The notes below the pieces were generated by a model. The model did no database searches and was not told the origin of the DNA. It was given only the letters and a program-made list of their open reading frames with translations. Below, one piece after another: positions 45,764 to 55,684 of a DNA stretch of 55,684 nt; positions within the stretch are counted from its first letter, which is position 1, and the number at the start of each line of letters is the position of its first letter. The translations under genes and the position numbers were made by a program. Where the stretch lies: positions 92,703 through 148,386 of the forward strand of contig MNCI01008657.1 in NCBI GenBank assembly GCA_015680685.1, written 5' to 3'. The DNA is from Gnetum montanum. Its lineage: Eukaryota; Streptophyta; Gnetopsida; Gnetales; Gnetaceae.

Positions 45764-46845
45764 TGTGGATCAAGGACTTAGAAAGGAGGATAAATAAGTT
45801 CCCTAATTAAAATTGCACCAACCATATGAACACACCAAATTTTACATGGTTCTCCAACTTGGATACATTCACACTTGGAGTGTAGAATTTGTGCATACCT
45901 CTAGACTTCATTTCTTTAAAAAATATGGTTGGAAGGACATTACGCATTGTATAAGCTCTATGCTCTACTCTAGAGTGTTTCCTTATTGCGAAACCAGTTA
46001 AACCTATAGGGTCCCAACAAGCTTAGAATGTGGATTTAAGTATCCCACAAATTTTAAAAAAATGAGCTTCACTTTGTTGAAAAATCACTCAATCCTATAG
46101 GATATCGACAAGCTCAATAGAAATGCCTTTTGGTAAGAAGCACATTAACCTTGTAGGGCTACAAGAAAGAGATAAAATAATAAGGAAAGAATGTAACTAA
46201 ATTTATAGGTCCTTGTATTTGAAGCTTAGTACAAATTACAATCAAGCAAATGGTCATACAATGAGGAGAATGAATCAAATTGCATAAAATAGAGAATGAG
46301 GAGCTTATGTGTGAATAGTGATTGCATACTTTCTAAGATTTTGACATCATATTATAGCGTTGGAGTTTTTGAGAACTCCTTGGAATTCATGCAATGGCTA
46401 CCAAACAGCTAGTGTAGACGTCTACTTTGAAGTTGGGACATTTAACTGAGATTGGCCTTGATTTAGGTGAGATATCTATCTGGAAAATGGAATGCCTACA
46501 GTGGGATGTCTACAAGGAGACATTTATTGTTAGAGATAGAAGCCTATTGTTTTTCCAAGACATATCCTCAACTTTTGAACTTTGACTTCTGAGCCTTTCT
46601 CTTTTCAAATTGCCTTCTTGGTAGTCCTTAGAACATCTTCATTTGACTTGTAGACTTTTTTTTTCATCCATGCTCTCATCTTCCTCATGTAGTCTTCATT
46701 TTGACATCTTACTGTAGATCTCATTTCCTTGAGTTCTCAGATCTCATCATGGAGTTCTTGTTCATGTATTGCAAAATCATCATCCACCAGAAACATTCTA
46801 TATTCTCCATTTTCCTTAAGGTTTTGACACACCAAAAGGTTAACA
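45764..46845 (-). repeat. 5' LTR of the SIRE-like element
   Basis: Plus-strand ends are TGTGGATC and GGTTAACA. It aligns fully with 41077-42166, with clear divergence. Confidence 0.85.
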
Positions 46846-46850
46846 TTCTT

Positions 46851-47650
46851 TTTCATCATTTATCTCTATGAAGAGCTAGATATTTATTTATTTTTAGTTT
46901 CTTCAAATCATCTTTGATCATTTTTTCCATGTCTTCTTTAGTCTTTCTTGCAATAGTGATGTTGCAATCTTTGTTTATAGGCTTGTTGTTTGATTTTCTT
47001 TACATATGTCCAAATCATCTAAGTTGATATTCTTGTAACTTATTTAAATAGAAGCTATTTAAAATATTCCTCTAATAGCTATATTATACAATTTATCTCT
47101 TCTAGCAACATTTAATATTCATCAAAGATTTCATATTTTTGCCATGCTAGTTTATTGTTCATGTCTCTTTTGTACAATCCAACATTCAACACCATATAAG
47201 ATATTAGCCTTTATTTTGTCCCATAACATTTTCTTTAATTTTATTAATACTCTTTTATCACATAGAATAGTACTAGCCTATCTCCATTTTGATCATTCTA
47301 CCTTAATTCTACTATTAATATCTTTATCAATTTCCCCATTTGATTGGAGGATTGGTCCTAGGTAGCATAACTATTTGTAGTGAGTGATTCTTTACCTTGA
47401 ATTGTCACTTATATTTCACCATTGTTTATGATGTTATTAAAATTGCATTTGGTATATTAAGTCTTACTTAAGCTAATTTTTAAGCCTTTGGATTCTAGAA
47501 GATGTTTCTACTTCATTTTAGAAGTAATATTTTCTCAATTTGTATCCACCAACATAATATTATCTACAAATAGCATACACCAAGGAATTTTATCTTGTAT
47601 TTCCTTTGTTAATTCATCTATAATAATGGAAAAAATTCTTATAATTAAAA
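46851..47650 (-). pseudogene. LINE RT C-terminal remnant, minus strand
   Basis: The minus strand reads IDELTKEIQDKIPWCMLFVD then NIMLVDTN, followed by HLLESKGLKISLSKT, a block near 47360-47400 resembling the YLGS..QSNGEID segment, and ILYGVECWIVQKRH near 47150-47200. This is the well-known plant LINE RT pattern (DELT..IQDE.PWCMLFADDIVL.DE..). FADD has become FVDN at 47559-47570. Frames change several times. It was probably split from its 5' part by neighbouring insertions. Confidence 0.8.
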
Positions 47651-47699
47651 ATATTTGAATAAGGACTACATGAAATTGCTTAAAGAGAAAAAATTTCTA

Positions 47700-49650
47700 A
47701 AAGAGTACCAAAATAATATGATGTAAATGATAAAGAAAGCTTCATAAAATTTTTGGAAACTTTTTAGAAATAAAATTTCTTGAACCAATGATATTCTGTT
47801 TGCAAAGATAAAAATATTTTACAAAAAATTGTTTTATCATGAGACAAATATCACAATAGGTTGCATGCTCTTAAATACTTTACAATTTAAATATGATGAA
47901 GTTGTAGAGGGAATTAAGAAATTAGCCTTTGGAAAAGTTGTATATGCAAAAGGATTTTATGTTGAATTATTAAAATATGGTGGAGAGATACTCTAGAGAG
48001 AGACTTAGAAAATTTATGATCAATAAATTATTTTCCAAATTGGTAGATACCATTAGGAGAAAAAATTGGGATCATGGATATCATTTTACACTGGATCATT
48101 TGATTACTCTTAGATATTGCATTGAAGAAATAAATGACAAACAAGGTAGACGTTTAGTTTCTTTGTAAATTTTACCAAAGAATTTTATTTTATTGTAAGA
48201 GAAGAATTATGGAGAATATTTATCAAACTTAAAGTTAATTCTAATTTACTTAATTTTATATAAAATTTACACAATCTTATTAGTTTTACAATAATATAAA
48301 AGTAGAGCTAGATCGTCCTTTCTTACCAATTTTTTTTTCTTTTTTGAAATTTTTATTGATGAACTAGAAGGGTGGATTAAATAGGTACTTATGAATCATG
48401 TTTTTAAAGTGGAGCAATCATGTATATGACTTTTAATCTTTACAAATGATGTAGCACTAATAGCAAATTCAAAAACATGATTAAAAATAATGTTGCATTA
48501 AGGAAAGACATTTTATGAATGTACAAAAATGAAGGTGAAGATTGAAAAAAGTGCTAATTTGTATAATTAATAAGAGAGATTACGCTTTTTAACTAAATAA
48601 TAAGACTTAAGATTATGTATACTTATATTTGGGAGTAGAATGCTTTCAAAATTATAACTAGAAACATTGTGTATTACAACAAGTTATAAATGAATAAAAG
48701 GTCTTCTATAAAATGAAGAACAAATGTAGTAATCATAATTCTTGGACTTGGATAATTCAAAAATATCTTTTTGAAATAATTTTCAAAACTACAATGCTAT
48801 ATATATGGGTCGGACAGAGCCCAAGTCTTAAATAAGAATCATAAAAAAAAAATTTAAAAACTTTAAAATAGTTGTTAGATAAATTTAAGGTGAAACTTCA
48901 AGTCCCATATGCAATACTTTATTAAAAGCTAATTTGTTACCATTGGCAATTGAAGCAATGTATTAGTTCTTAACATTCTACTTAAGAAAGAAAAATAGTA
49001 ATAAGATTGATCAGTTGAGTGTCTCCTACGTACAACCATATGAATCATAAGTATTCATACATAATCCAATCAAATCTCATGGAATTTGGGCTAGTATAAT
49101 ATCCTAGATAAAGCATTAGATCACATGCCATTGTCTTTCCAATTACTACTTATGTCAGTTGAAGAAATAGGATTAAGAATGATTAGGAAATAAAATGGTT
49201 TTTTATTATTCTTAAAATATTAAAATAATAAAGTATTTAACATATTAAAATGTTGAAATATTAAGCTAACTATATACTTAAAGGTAATCTAAACTATCTT
49301 AAGCATATAGAGTGGGTATTGAATCTTTAAAAAATAGATTATAATATCAAAAAATGTTAAGAGTAATTGAGATTATTGAAAAGAGAGTCTAAAGAGAAAG
49401 CTTGATGATTCTAGGAATGCCTTTTTATATTTTTATCCTTACAATTAATCCTAAAAAATATTCCTTTGGGATAGAAAGAGGATTAAGCCTTGCCCTTACT
49501 CAAAAGTACCCTTACGAGTTTTCACTTCTTATTAAAGGGTTTTTTGTCAAAAGAAGGAGAAAATTTACCATAAAGAAAAAAATATAATATATCAATCGAG
49601 ATAAAGAAAAAATAGCAACAAAAAATTAAAGCTTCCCATCCTTAGGCCTC
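47700..49650 (+). pseudogene. LINE RT remnant, plus strand
   Basis: Plus-strand frames give KKLAFGKVVYAKGFYVELLK near 47915-47970 (the KA.G.DG...E.LK motif) and WDHGYHFTLDHLITLRYCIE at 48070-48126. A shifted FVNFTKEFYFIVREELWR follows near 48160-48220, matching the F.DF.KAFD..R..LW motif with its catalytic Asp lost, then FTNDVALIANS at 48439-48471 in place of FADDVALI. After 48600 only short frames remain (49402-49587). The copy is heavily decayed. Confidence 0.7.
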
Positions 49651-49739
49651 CATAACAAAAATAAGTTAATATTGTAGAAAATGAATCAAATTGTTTAGCT
49701 TTTACAAGGAGCTTTTTTACTTGAAGTTATAGTAATAAA

Positions 49740-50985
49740 GCAACATACTTGAAGAAAGATCATAGTTATGCTCTTGTGACTGAAAAATAACTATACATTA
49801 AAGCTTCCAAATAGAGTAGAGAACAAATAATCGAAGACAATTCTAAATGCATAGAAATAATGTAGAAAAATTAGGATGATCATCAAGAATGACTTTATGA
49901 ATTCTAGGTTGAAAGTTACAAATTTTAAATGTCCATTTCTAGGCATGTTGAGTGATAGGACACTAAAAAATCATGAGAAAATGAATCTTTACTTCTACAA
50001 AGAGGATATTAAGGAGAAATATTTCTCATATATTTAAGACAAGTACTAATAGAAAGACCTGATGAATAAGATACCCTAAAAAAATATGAATTTTAGAAAA
50101 TGTAGAATCTCTCCAAATATATTTCATCTTCCTCATCTAAAAGTGTGATGATAATTATATTTTTTAGGCCTTACTAAATTTTTTTTACAAATAAAATCAT
50201 TCTTTGTAATAATCTCATAAGAAACTTTCAAATTAAAAGAAACTACATATTTTTCATCCTTTCAAAAAATATTTGAAAATGCTTGATATAAAATATTGTT
50301 AACTTTAACTAAATTCTCAAGATTAGAAATTAATTTTAATTTTTTTTCTCTTTTTATTCAAATCACAAAGGCTAGAAGCTTCATTTTAAGTAATCCATCT
50401 ATCATGCATACAGAGACAAGAAGCTATAGTGATACCAAATCTACTCAAAGTGATACATAATCTATATGCATCGGTACCCCAAGCTTTTTCACTAAAAGGA
50501 AGCCAACATGAGATAATTTACATAAGCATGTTTTCTAAAACTAAAATATGATTGTAATTCCAATATTTACTAAGTTTGCACTATATCTTCCAAATTTATT
50601 TCAGAATTGGAGAACTAGGAATAGAAATGGCCTAAGGGAAAAGGAGAAAGTGAAGAATGTTATTAGACCAACTATTATCATTATGAGGTTTTTCTTGTAT
50701 AATTCTATTTCTGAAAATGATAATATAAAAATTATCTCCATTAATGTACTTTGCAATCTAAGAGAAATATCCTAGTTATAATAATTAATGAGGCTATGTC
50801 CTCCATCTTTTTTCCTACTAGTACAAATATCCTAAGTAACTCTAAAAAACTCTTTTCTATGTTGCTTAGTAGACTAAGGAAATGAGCGAAAAATATGATC
50901 AATTCTTTCATAAGAAGTTTTAGGAGGAGCCTAATAATTGAAGTACTAAATATGAGTTGACATAATTATTTACTTAATAATAACA
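49740..50985 (-). pseudogene. Second copy of the 29.5-kb LINE 3' half, truncated
   Basis: It aligns with 29480-30720 in the same orientation: AGATCATAGTTATRCTCTTG, AAAGCTTCCAAATAGARTAG, GGCATGTTGAG, CTAGAAGCTTCATTTTAAGT and TGGAGAACTAGGAATAGAAA. It carries no intact frame. It ends where the LTR of the next element begins at 50991. Confidence 0.75.
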
Positions 50986-51002
50986 CTATGTGATTAACCG
51001 TG

Positions 51003-51060
51003 ATATCGGGACCGCGATATCATGTCCGCGATATTGGGTCCACGATATTGGATCCAACCA
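51003..51060 (+). promoter_or_regulatory. 14-bp GATATC-type tandem array in U3
   Basis: Four consecutive 14-bp units read GTGATATCGGGACC, GCGATATCATGTCC, GCGATATTGGGTCC and ACGATATTGGATCC. They lie within 100 bp upstream of the TATA box. Looser versions appear in the U3 of the other family LTRs. This looks like a multiplied transcription-factor site; the factor is unknown to me. Confidence 0.65.
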
Positions 51061-51101
51061 TGCGATGTTGGATACCCGATATTAGGGCTTGTCTCTTTGC
51101 C

Positions 51102-51109
51102 TATAAATA
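51102..51109 (+). promoter_or_regulatory. TATA box of the 51-kb LTR
   Basis: TATAAATA, conserved in position with the other LTRs of the family. Confidence 0.75.
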
Positions 51110-51823
51110 AGAGGTGGCACCCTTGCTTTTCACATTAGATAGTTAGTCCCTTAGCTAAACTCTTGCCATTTTCCCCTAGAGTTAGAATTATTTCTGCATG
51201 CCTGTAGTAGGAGTCATAGAGTGAACGAATCTTTATTTGAGCATTGTGTACCTAAGCACACTTTGTGTATGGCAATAAAGATGAACTTTATGATAAACCT
51301 TGCAGCATTCAGAATATATTAATTAGTGTTAATTATTATTTAATGCTTTCCTAGTTGATTAATGATTTCTCTCACCCTACAACTCTCTTAGTTAAATACA
51401 CTCAGTATGACTGCTTCGAGCATGCGTGTAGCGCTTGGTAACCCAGTGACGATTAGCATTTGGTAATCCCAACAGTGTTGCACTAGTTCAAGATGTGTAC
51501 GGCAAGTGAGAATAGATACTGGTGTTAGGAGTAATTAGAACTTAGTTAATGAGTAGTTAAGTTAGATTAGTTACTTAGTTATCTCTCTCCCCCTCCTTAC
51601 TAGCACAGGATATAAAAAACATAAAAGCTATAAAAATCATATGCCTCAAGCTTACTTAACCATACAACCATGACATACAAGTAAGTTTGGGAAGACAGCA
51701 ATTAACCGACCCGTTATTGTTCCACAAAGGCACATAGGCACTTAGTTCTTGGAATTCAATAGGAGCGTGTGTGAAACGCTTGTATTTGTATGGTTGAGCG
51801 TAGGGTACCTTGTTGCTCAACAT

Positions 51824-51842
51824 TGGTCCCATTACTGGGAAC
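51824..51842 (+). other. Primer binding site, tRNA-Asp-like
   Basis: TGGTCCCATTACTGGGAAC starts one base after the LTR. It resembles the Athila primer site TGGCGCCGTTGCCGGGGAC with mostly transition differences. Confidence 0.6.
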
Positions 51843-51954
51843 TTAGTTGTTTGTGTGCTAGGTAGAACTTAGGAAATCATTCATATCGTTGGAACGAATC
51901 CTTAGGGTTGGTTAAGGAAAAGATAATAGTACATTGCACACTGAACAAGACAAG

Positions 51955-54028
51955 ATGTCTACTTCTTCACACAAAAGCACTTCACCGCCTAGGACTAACA
52001 CAAGAAGCAATCGGAAACATGATACACATGACATTGATTTAACAATCCCTCAACAATTTTGTGTGGTATATATTCATCCTGATGAATATGTACCCAACTT
52101 CACCTTTATTCTCCATCAAGATGAATAATTGCGTTGGCGTGACTTGGAAGGTAACATAGTGTTACCTCCTAACATTTCAGTCCCAAGAATGCTTCTTTGT
52201 GCTCTCACATGAATAGGCATGCAACACTTACATGCAGAATACATTGTGCAGGACTATGATTCGAGAGACTATTGTCCCATAGAGGTGCAATGTCAAAGGG
52301 ATTTGCAATAGGAGAGACACCATAATTTTTTGAAGGGAAAATGGTCCAAGGATGCCCTCCACGTTTTAAGCAAAATTGAGGGTGATGAACCTACCTCAGG
52401 TAGTCACCCACATAATGATGTTCCTCCCCTTGACTTTGGCCAAGGGGTTGTATATCAAAACCTTCATTCTACTATTCATAACCTAGGTGTTGATACCAAC
52501 GGACACAAAGTGTCTGAAAAAGGAACAAGGACACATGACAAAGGTGGGCATTCTGATTGCAATCGTAATTGAGGCAGAGATCACCAAAGAGAAGGTAGTA
52601 GACACTATCATGGTGGAAGTTCTCCTTCTTCTTCACCTTCATCATCTCCTCCACCATCTCCTTTAGTGTTCGGATGCAGCCATAGAGAAAAAGATCATGA
52701 GGATAAGGGCAAGCAAAGTGGAATTCACAGATGAAATAGCCAAGAAAGAGGATGAGGACAATCTAGGGAATCACAACATAGAAGAAGGAAGAGTAGGGAA
52801 CAACATAGGCATCATAGATGCCACGAACAAGATGATCATGATGAACCCCTACTCGCTACTCGAAGCATGCTAGACATAACTGAGGCTATGAGAGTTCCAA
52901 CAAGGCACCAAAGAGACAGTAGGATCAAGAGGTTAGATATGAATAACATCCCATGATTTGAAGGGGGATATAATGTTGATCCTCAAAATCACTTACAAGA
53001 ATTTCATGATGCGTGTGCCTTGCAAAACATAGAGAATGAATGGTAAAAACTTAAGTTGTTCCCACAGACACTAGTAAAAGAAGTTAAAAGCTAGCACTGG
53101 TCCTTAGAATCAGAATCCATTCGTAGGTGGAGTACTATGTTAGAATTATTCAACAATAAGTACCAAACGTACTCTCAGGTGTTTAACTTGTGAAAGAAAA
53201 TCCAAGGATGGAAACAAGGAAGTTATGAACCCTTGGATGCTACCATGGGCTACTATTATGCACTATTACATCGTTGTCCTGGCCATGGTTATTTGTAGCG
53301 GGATCAGCTACGCCATCTCGTAGATGGGCTTAGGCATGAAACAAGAAGAACGCTTGGGACTTATGCCCAAGGAAGGTTATCCGAGCTTAGGTTCCATCAA
53401 ATTCACAGACTACTGAAGCAAGTTGCTAAGGAAGAAGGTGAGCTATGAAAGAGAGAGTGTGTGGAAGAATATAACCAAGATCCTTCCCTTTGGAAGAAGG
53501 GATTAAGATTTTGTGAGGATGAGGAAGAGTTACCACTCAAAGAGATGGTGAATAGGAAAACCTTGTCTATCCAAAAGTTAACATCACAAGTATCAGAAAA
53601 GGTAGACCAAATGTGGGACTCCCTAGATAGTAGGTTTCAAACTGTTCTCAAAATAGTAGAGGAGTCTAGAGAGTGAGGTAGTAATTGTGACAAAAGAAAA
53701 AAGAGAGAAGCAGAAAATACAAGTAACAAGGGTAAGGACAAAGTTGCTATTATTGAAGAGGTTGTGGACTTAGATAAAAACAATGATAGTGGATGCGAGA
53801 TATGTCAATATGACCAACCTAAGGGTTGTTTCCCTGTGATCTCACATTTGCAGGAGTTTGGGGTGTATGCACTTAATCCACAATTAAAAAAATGGCAAAC
53901 ATCCCGATGGTTACCTTATCCCCAAGGTAACCCAAGGCAGTTCTACCAACTTTTAATGTATTATCCAAGTGGAATTTCACCACAACTGATTGAGCAACAT
54001 CAACAGTGGCAGCAACCACAATCATGGG
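51955..54028 (+). pseudogene. Athila-like gag, one frame with about a dozen nonsense codons
   Basis: From ATG at 51955 (MSTSSHKSTSPPRTNTRSN) a single reading frame can be followed for 2.07 kb to the junction. It includes DLTIPQQFCVVYIHPDEYVP, a serine/proline-rich linker (52612-52660) and the capsid domain (RIKRLDMNNIP, LQEFHDACALQNIENEW, RWSTMLELFNNKYQTYSQ, PLDATMGYYYALLHRCPGHG, ETRRTLGTYAQGRLSELRF). A coiled segment (53536-53676) and a GCEICQYDQPKGCFPV block near 53790-53840 follow. I count about 13 stops, nearly all explicable as CGA/CAA/CAG/TGG codons hit by a transition, and no frameshift. Gag forms the particle; the GCEIC block is conserved with the nested element. Confidence 0.85.
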
Positions 54029-54829
54029 TGATGAGTGGTGAGATACCCCTACACTCAACATATGAATACGAGTGTAACATGCGCATTCCAGTCGAACTCC
54101 ATAGAATAAGTGCCTACATGCCTCATTGAACACTTAAGGTTAATTATTCATTGTCTTCCCAGACTTACTTGTATTTGTCATTGTGTATGGTTAAGCAAGT
54201 TTGAGGTATATGATTTTTATAGCTTTTTCTGTTTTATCTCCTATGTTATTAAGGTGAAGGGTTGAAGAGAGTAATTAACTAACTTTAACTAAGTAACTAA
54301 GTTTGAATTAACCTAGTATCAGCATCCGTTCCCACTTACCGTTCACACCCTGAACCAATGCAACTGTGGTTACCAAACACTAGTCATTGCTAGGATCACC
54401 ACGCGTAACGCACGTGCTCAAAGCGGTCGTACTGAGGCACTTAACTAGGAGAGAAGGGTGGAGAGAGATTTAATTCCTAATAAAGCATGTAAACGATAAA
54501 TAGTAAATAACAATAAATAAAAGTCCTATTTAGCCTATTCCATGCACTACAAGGTTTATCCAAGAAGTTCATCTTTATTTCCGTACACAAATATGTGTTC
54601 AGGTATAATATCTGCTCAAATAAAGATTCGTTCACTTTGGAGCTCCTATTGCGGGCACATGGAAAATATTCTATCTATGGAGAGGTAAAATTGTCAGAGT
54701 TTTGCTAAGGGTATAGATCTAGATGAGAAAACAAGGGAGAGCCACCTCTTATTTATAGATATGATGGTGGACCGCGATATCGCAGGGGACGACGCGATAT
54801 TGCAGCCTATGCGATATCGCATCCCATCA
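54029..54829 (-). repeat. Athila-like 3' LTR, inverted
   Basis: On the minus strand it runs from TGATGGGATGCGATATCGC to CCACTCATCA. TATAAATA is at 54750-54757 (minus). Perfect palindromes GCGATATCGC lie at 54774-54783 and 54811-54820, with GCGATATTGC at 54794-54803. The open frame that runs from the gag to 54129 simply reads into this LTR. Confidence 0.87.
54750..54757 (-). promoter_or_regulatory. TATA box of inverted LTR
   Basis: TATAAATA on the minus strand, at the same LTR position as in the other copies. Confidence 0.7.
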
Positions 54830-55684
54830 TACCTCCATGACTGAATGAAAACTCATCTTTGAGTTCCTTACAAAATATTGGGAATGTATGGGATTATTGA
54901 CTCAAAATGGAACTAACGGGATGACATGTGAACGGATCATCATTACAAGACACAAAAAAATTGGTGTTCATGACAACAAGAGTGAACACCTTATTACATT
55001 GACATCAGGCCTCATTTGGCAACTGAGAAAGAGAGAGAGAAAGAAGTTTTACTACTGCCAACACCAAGATTGCACCTTTCATTTTCCATCCATAAGCACG
55101 CCATCGATCTTGCTCCATGCATAGCTTTTTCAACACCGCTCCATTCCAAGTGTTTCCTCCAGATTTGGTCCATTCTTGCATGATCACCATCTACGCACAC
55201 AACATAGTCTTATATTAGCAAGGGTAAATGAATTTCAATGCAGTTGATACCTTACTTCGGTGAAAGGTCCATTGGCTGAGTTGTAGTATGGCTAATATGA
55301 GTATGGAGATATAATATTGATGACTACCGAAGGTGTAGGGGTTAGGAGAAAATCGAAAAAATTGGGCCCTGTACCCCCATGACTAATTGCGAACCTCCAG
55401 TAGCGATAGAATGGAGAAAGAAAAAGAAAAAGAAAGATGGAGAAAAAGAGACCACTATAACATCGATGAAAAGGATGTCAAGATGGAAATGAAAAAAATA
55501 AAATGGATTGCAGAAATGTTAGGAAAAAGAATTTAACTAGTGCACCAAATAGGATTGTCAATGGGTCCTCCCCAAAGTAGGCTCATGCCCATAATTCCTT
55601 GACAAACCCACATTCAAAGAGTGCATAGGCTCTGGGAATGTCATTTGGAACAAGAGTTAAAGTCTTAACCACAAGAATTTACCA
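54830..55684 (-). other. 3' internal non-coding tail of the minus-strand Athila-like element
   Basis: The minus strand ends AATCCCATACATTCCCAATA...GTTTTCATTCAGTCAT, matching 23094-23180. The rest, to the window edge, contains a purine-rich AAAGA stretch (55416-55452) and short frames with no recognised product. Confidence 0.65.

Larger units (their letters stand above)
41077..46845 (-). mobile_element. SIRE/Sto-4-like copia-type LTR element, gag remnant only
   Basis: LTRs at 41077-42166 and 45764-46845 flank 3.6 kb. An iMet-like primer site lies by the right LTR (5') and a polypurine tract by the left LTR (3'), fixing minus orientation. Five-base flanks TTTTT (41072-41076) and TTCTT (46846-46850) may be the target duplication. 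The internal region keeps only the zinc knuckle and C-terminal coiled part of a SIRE/Sto-4-type gag; protease, integrase and RT are not recognisable. Confidence 0.8.
50991..51822 (+). repeat. Athila-like 5' LTR
   Basis: It starts TGATTAACCGTGATATC and ends GCTCAACA. It is related to 17150-17969, 23180-24064 and, inverted, 54029-54829. It contains a GATATC-type tandem array at 51003-51085 and TATAAATA at 51102-51109. Confidence 0.88.
50991..54028 (+). mobile_element. Athila-like gag-bearing LTR element, interrupted after gag
   Basis: A 5' LTR (50991-51822), tRNA-Asp-like primer site and a gag in one reading frame, related to the nested element at 17150-24064. At 54028 it is interrupted by the LTR of another family member in opposite orientation. 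The rest of the element, if it exists, is beyond the window. Confidence 0.87.
54029..55684 (-). mobile_element. Opposite-orientation Athila-like element, 3' end only
   Basis: The LTR 54029-54829 is the reverse of the family LTR. The sequence immediately right of it, read on the minus strand, is GTTTTCATTCAGTCATGGAG just before the LTR start TGATGGG. The same sequence (one change) precedes the 3' LTR of the nested element at 23180. This is therefore the 3' LTR and internal tail of a minus-strand element whose 5' part is outside the window. It is most simply nested in the gag of the 51-kb element. Confidence 0.85.

Noticed and set aside
54029-54829. Solo LTR
   Set aside because: The sequence to its right matches the conserved tail before a 3' LTR, so it belongs to a minus-strand element, and the 5-bp flanks (ATGGG, TACCT) do not match.
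1-55684. CRISPR arrays, bacterial operons, riboswitches, rRNA or functional tRNA genes
   Set aside because: No regularly spaced short repeats with unique spacers, no prokaryotic gene layout and no complete tRNA or rRNA seen; the window is plant-type repeat DNA.

Overview
This window is AT-rich, nuclear-type plant DNA made almost entirely of transposable elements in various states of decay. The plant assignment rests on four things: the retrotransposon families (Ty1/copia, Ty3/gypsy with an Athila-like tRNA-Asp primer site, plant-type LINEs with DUF4283 and zf-RVT domains); nested LTR elements; a fragment of a CYP707A-like cytochrome P450 (ABA 8'-hydroxylase family of seed plants); and pervasive C-to-T/G-to-A decay of coding motifs. 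The long, old, nested elements suggest a large genome, perhaps a gymnosperm, but the species cannot be told. I see no intact host gene, no tRNA/rRNA gene, no CRISPR and nothing prokaryotic.

Layout. 1-~5000: a minus-strand Ty1/copia element (gag, protease, integrase and the first part of RT, then the window edge), with a 2-kb leader, iMet-type primer site and 5' LTR. 6476-6651: a tiny 5'-truncated GC-rich LINE with a 15-bp target duplication. 7778-24414: an old minus-strand Ty3/gypsy element with ~2.3-2.4 kb LTRs. Each LTR carries a sense-oriented CYP707A-like exon fragment just upstream of its TATA box. The internal region keeps gag and protease, but RT and most of integrase are gone. A second, gag-only Athila-like element (17150-24064, plus strand) is nested in its right-hand LTR. 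26893-27672: a partial GC-rich LINE copy. 27850-34242: two related ~1.55-kb direct repeats around a minus-strand LINE RT remnant. 34450-39561: a nearly full-length GC-rich LINE with ORF1, ORF2, poly(A) and a 12-bp target duplication. 41077-46845: a minus-strand SIRE/Sto-4-like copia relative that keeps only part of gag. 46851-50985: three decayed LINE fragments. 50991-54028: a plus-strand Athila-like LTR plus gag, closely related to the nested element. 54029-55684: a relative in the opposite orientation, whose 3' LTR abuts that gag.

The parts do not form a pathway; they record successive insertions. The most unusual content is the P450 fragment carried inside an LTR promoter region in both LTRs, a palindromic GATATC-type repeat array in the U3 of the Athila-like LTRs, and an ATGA stop-start overlap between the two LINE ORFs.
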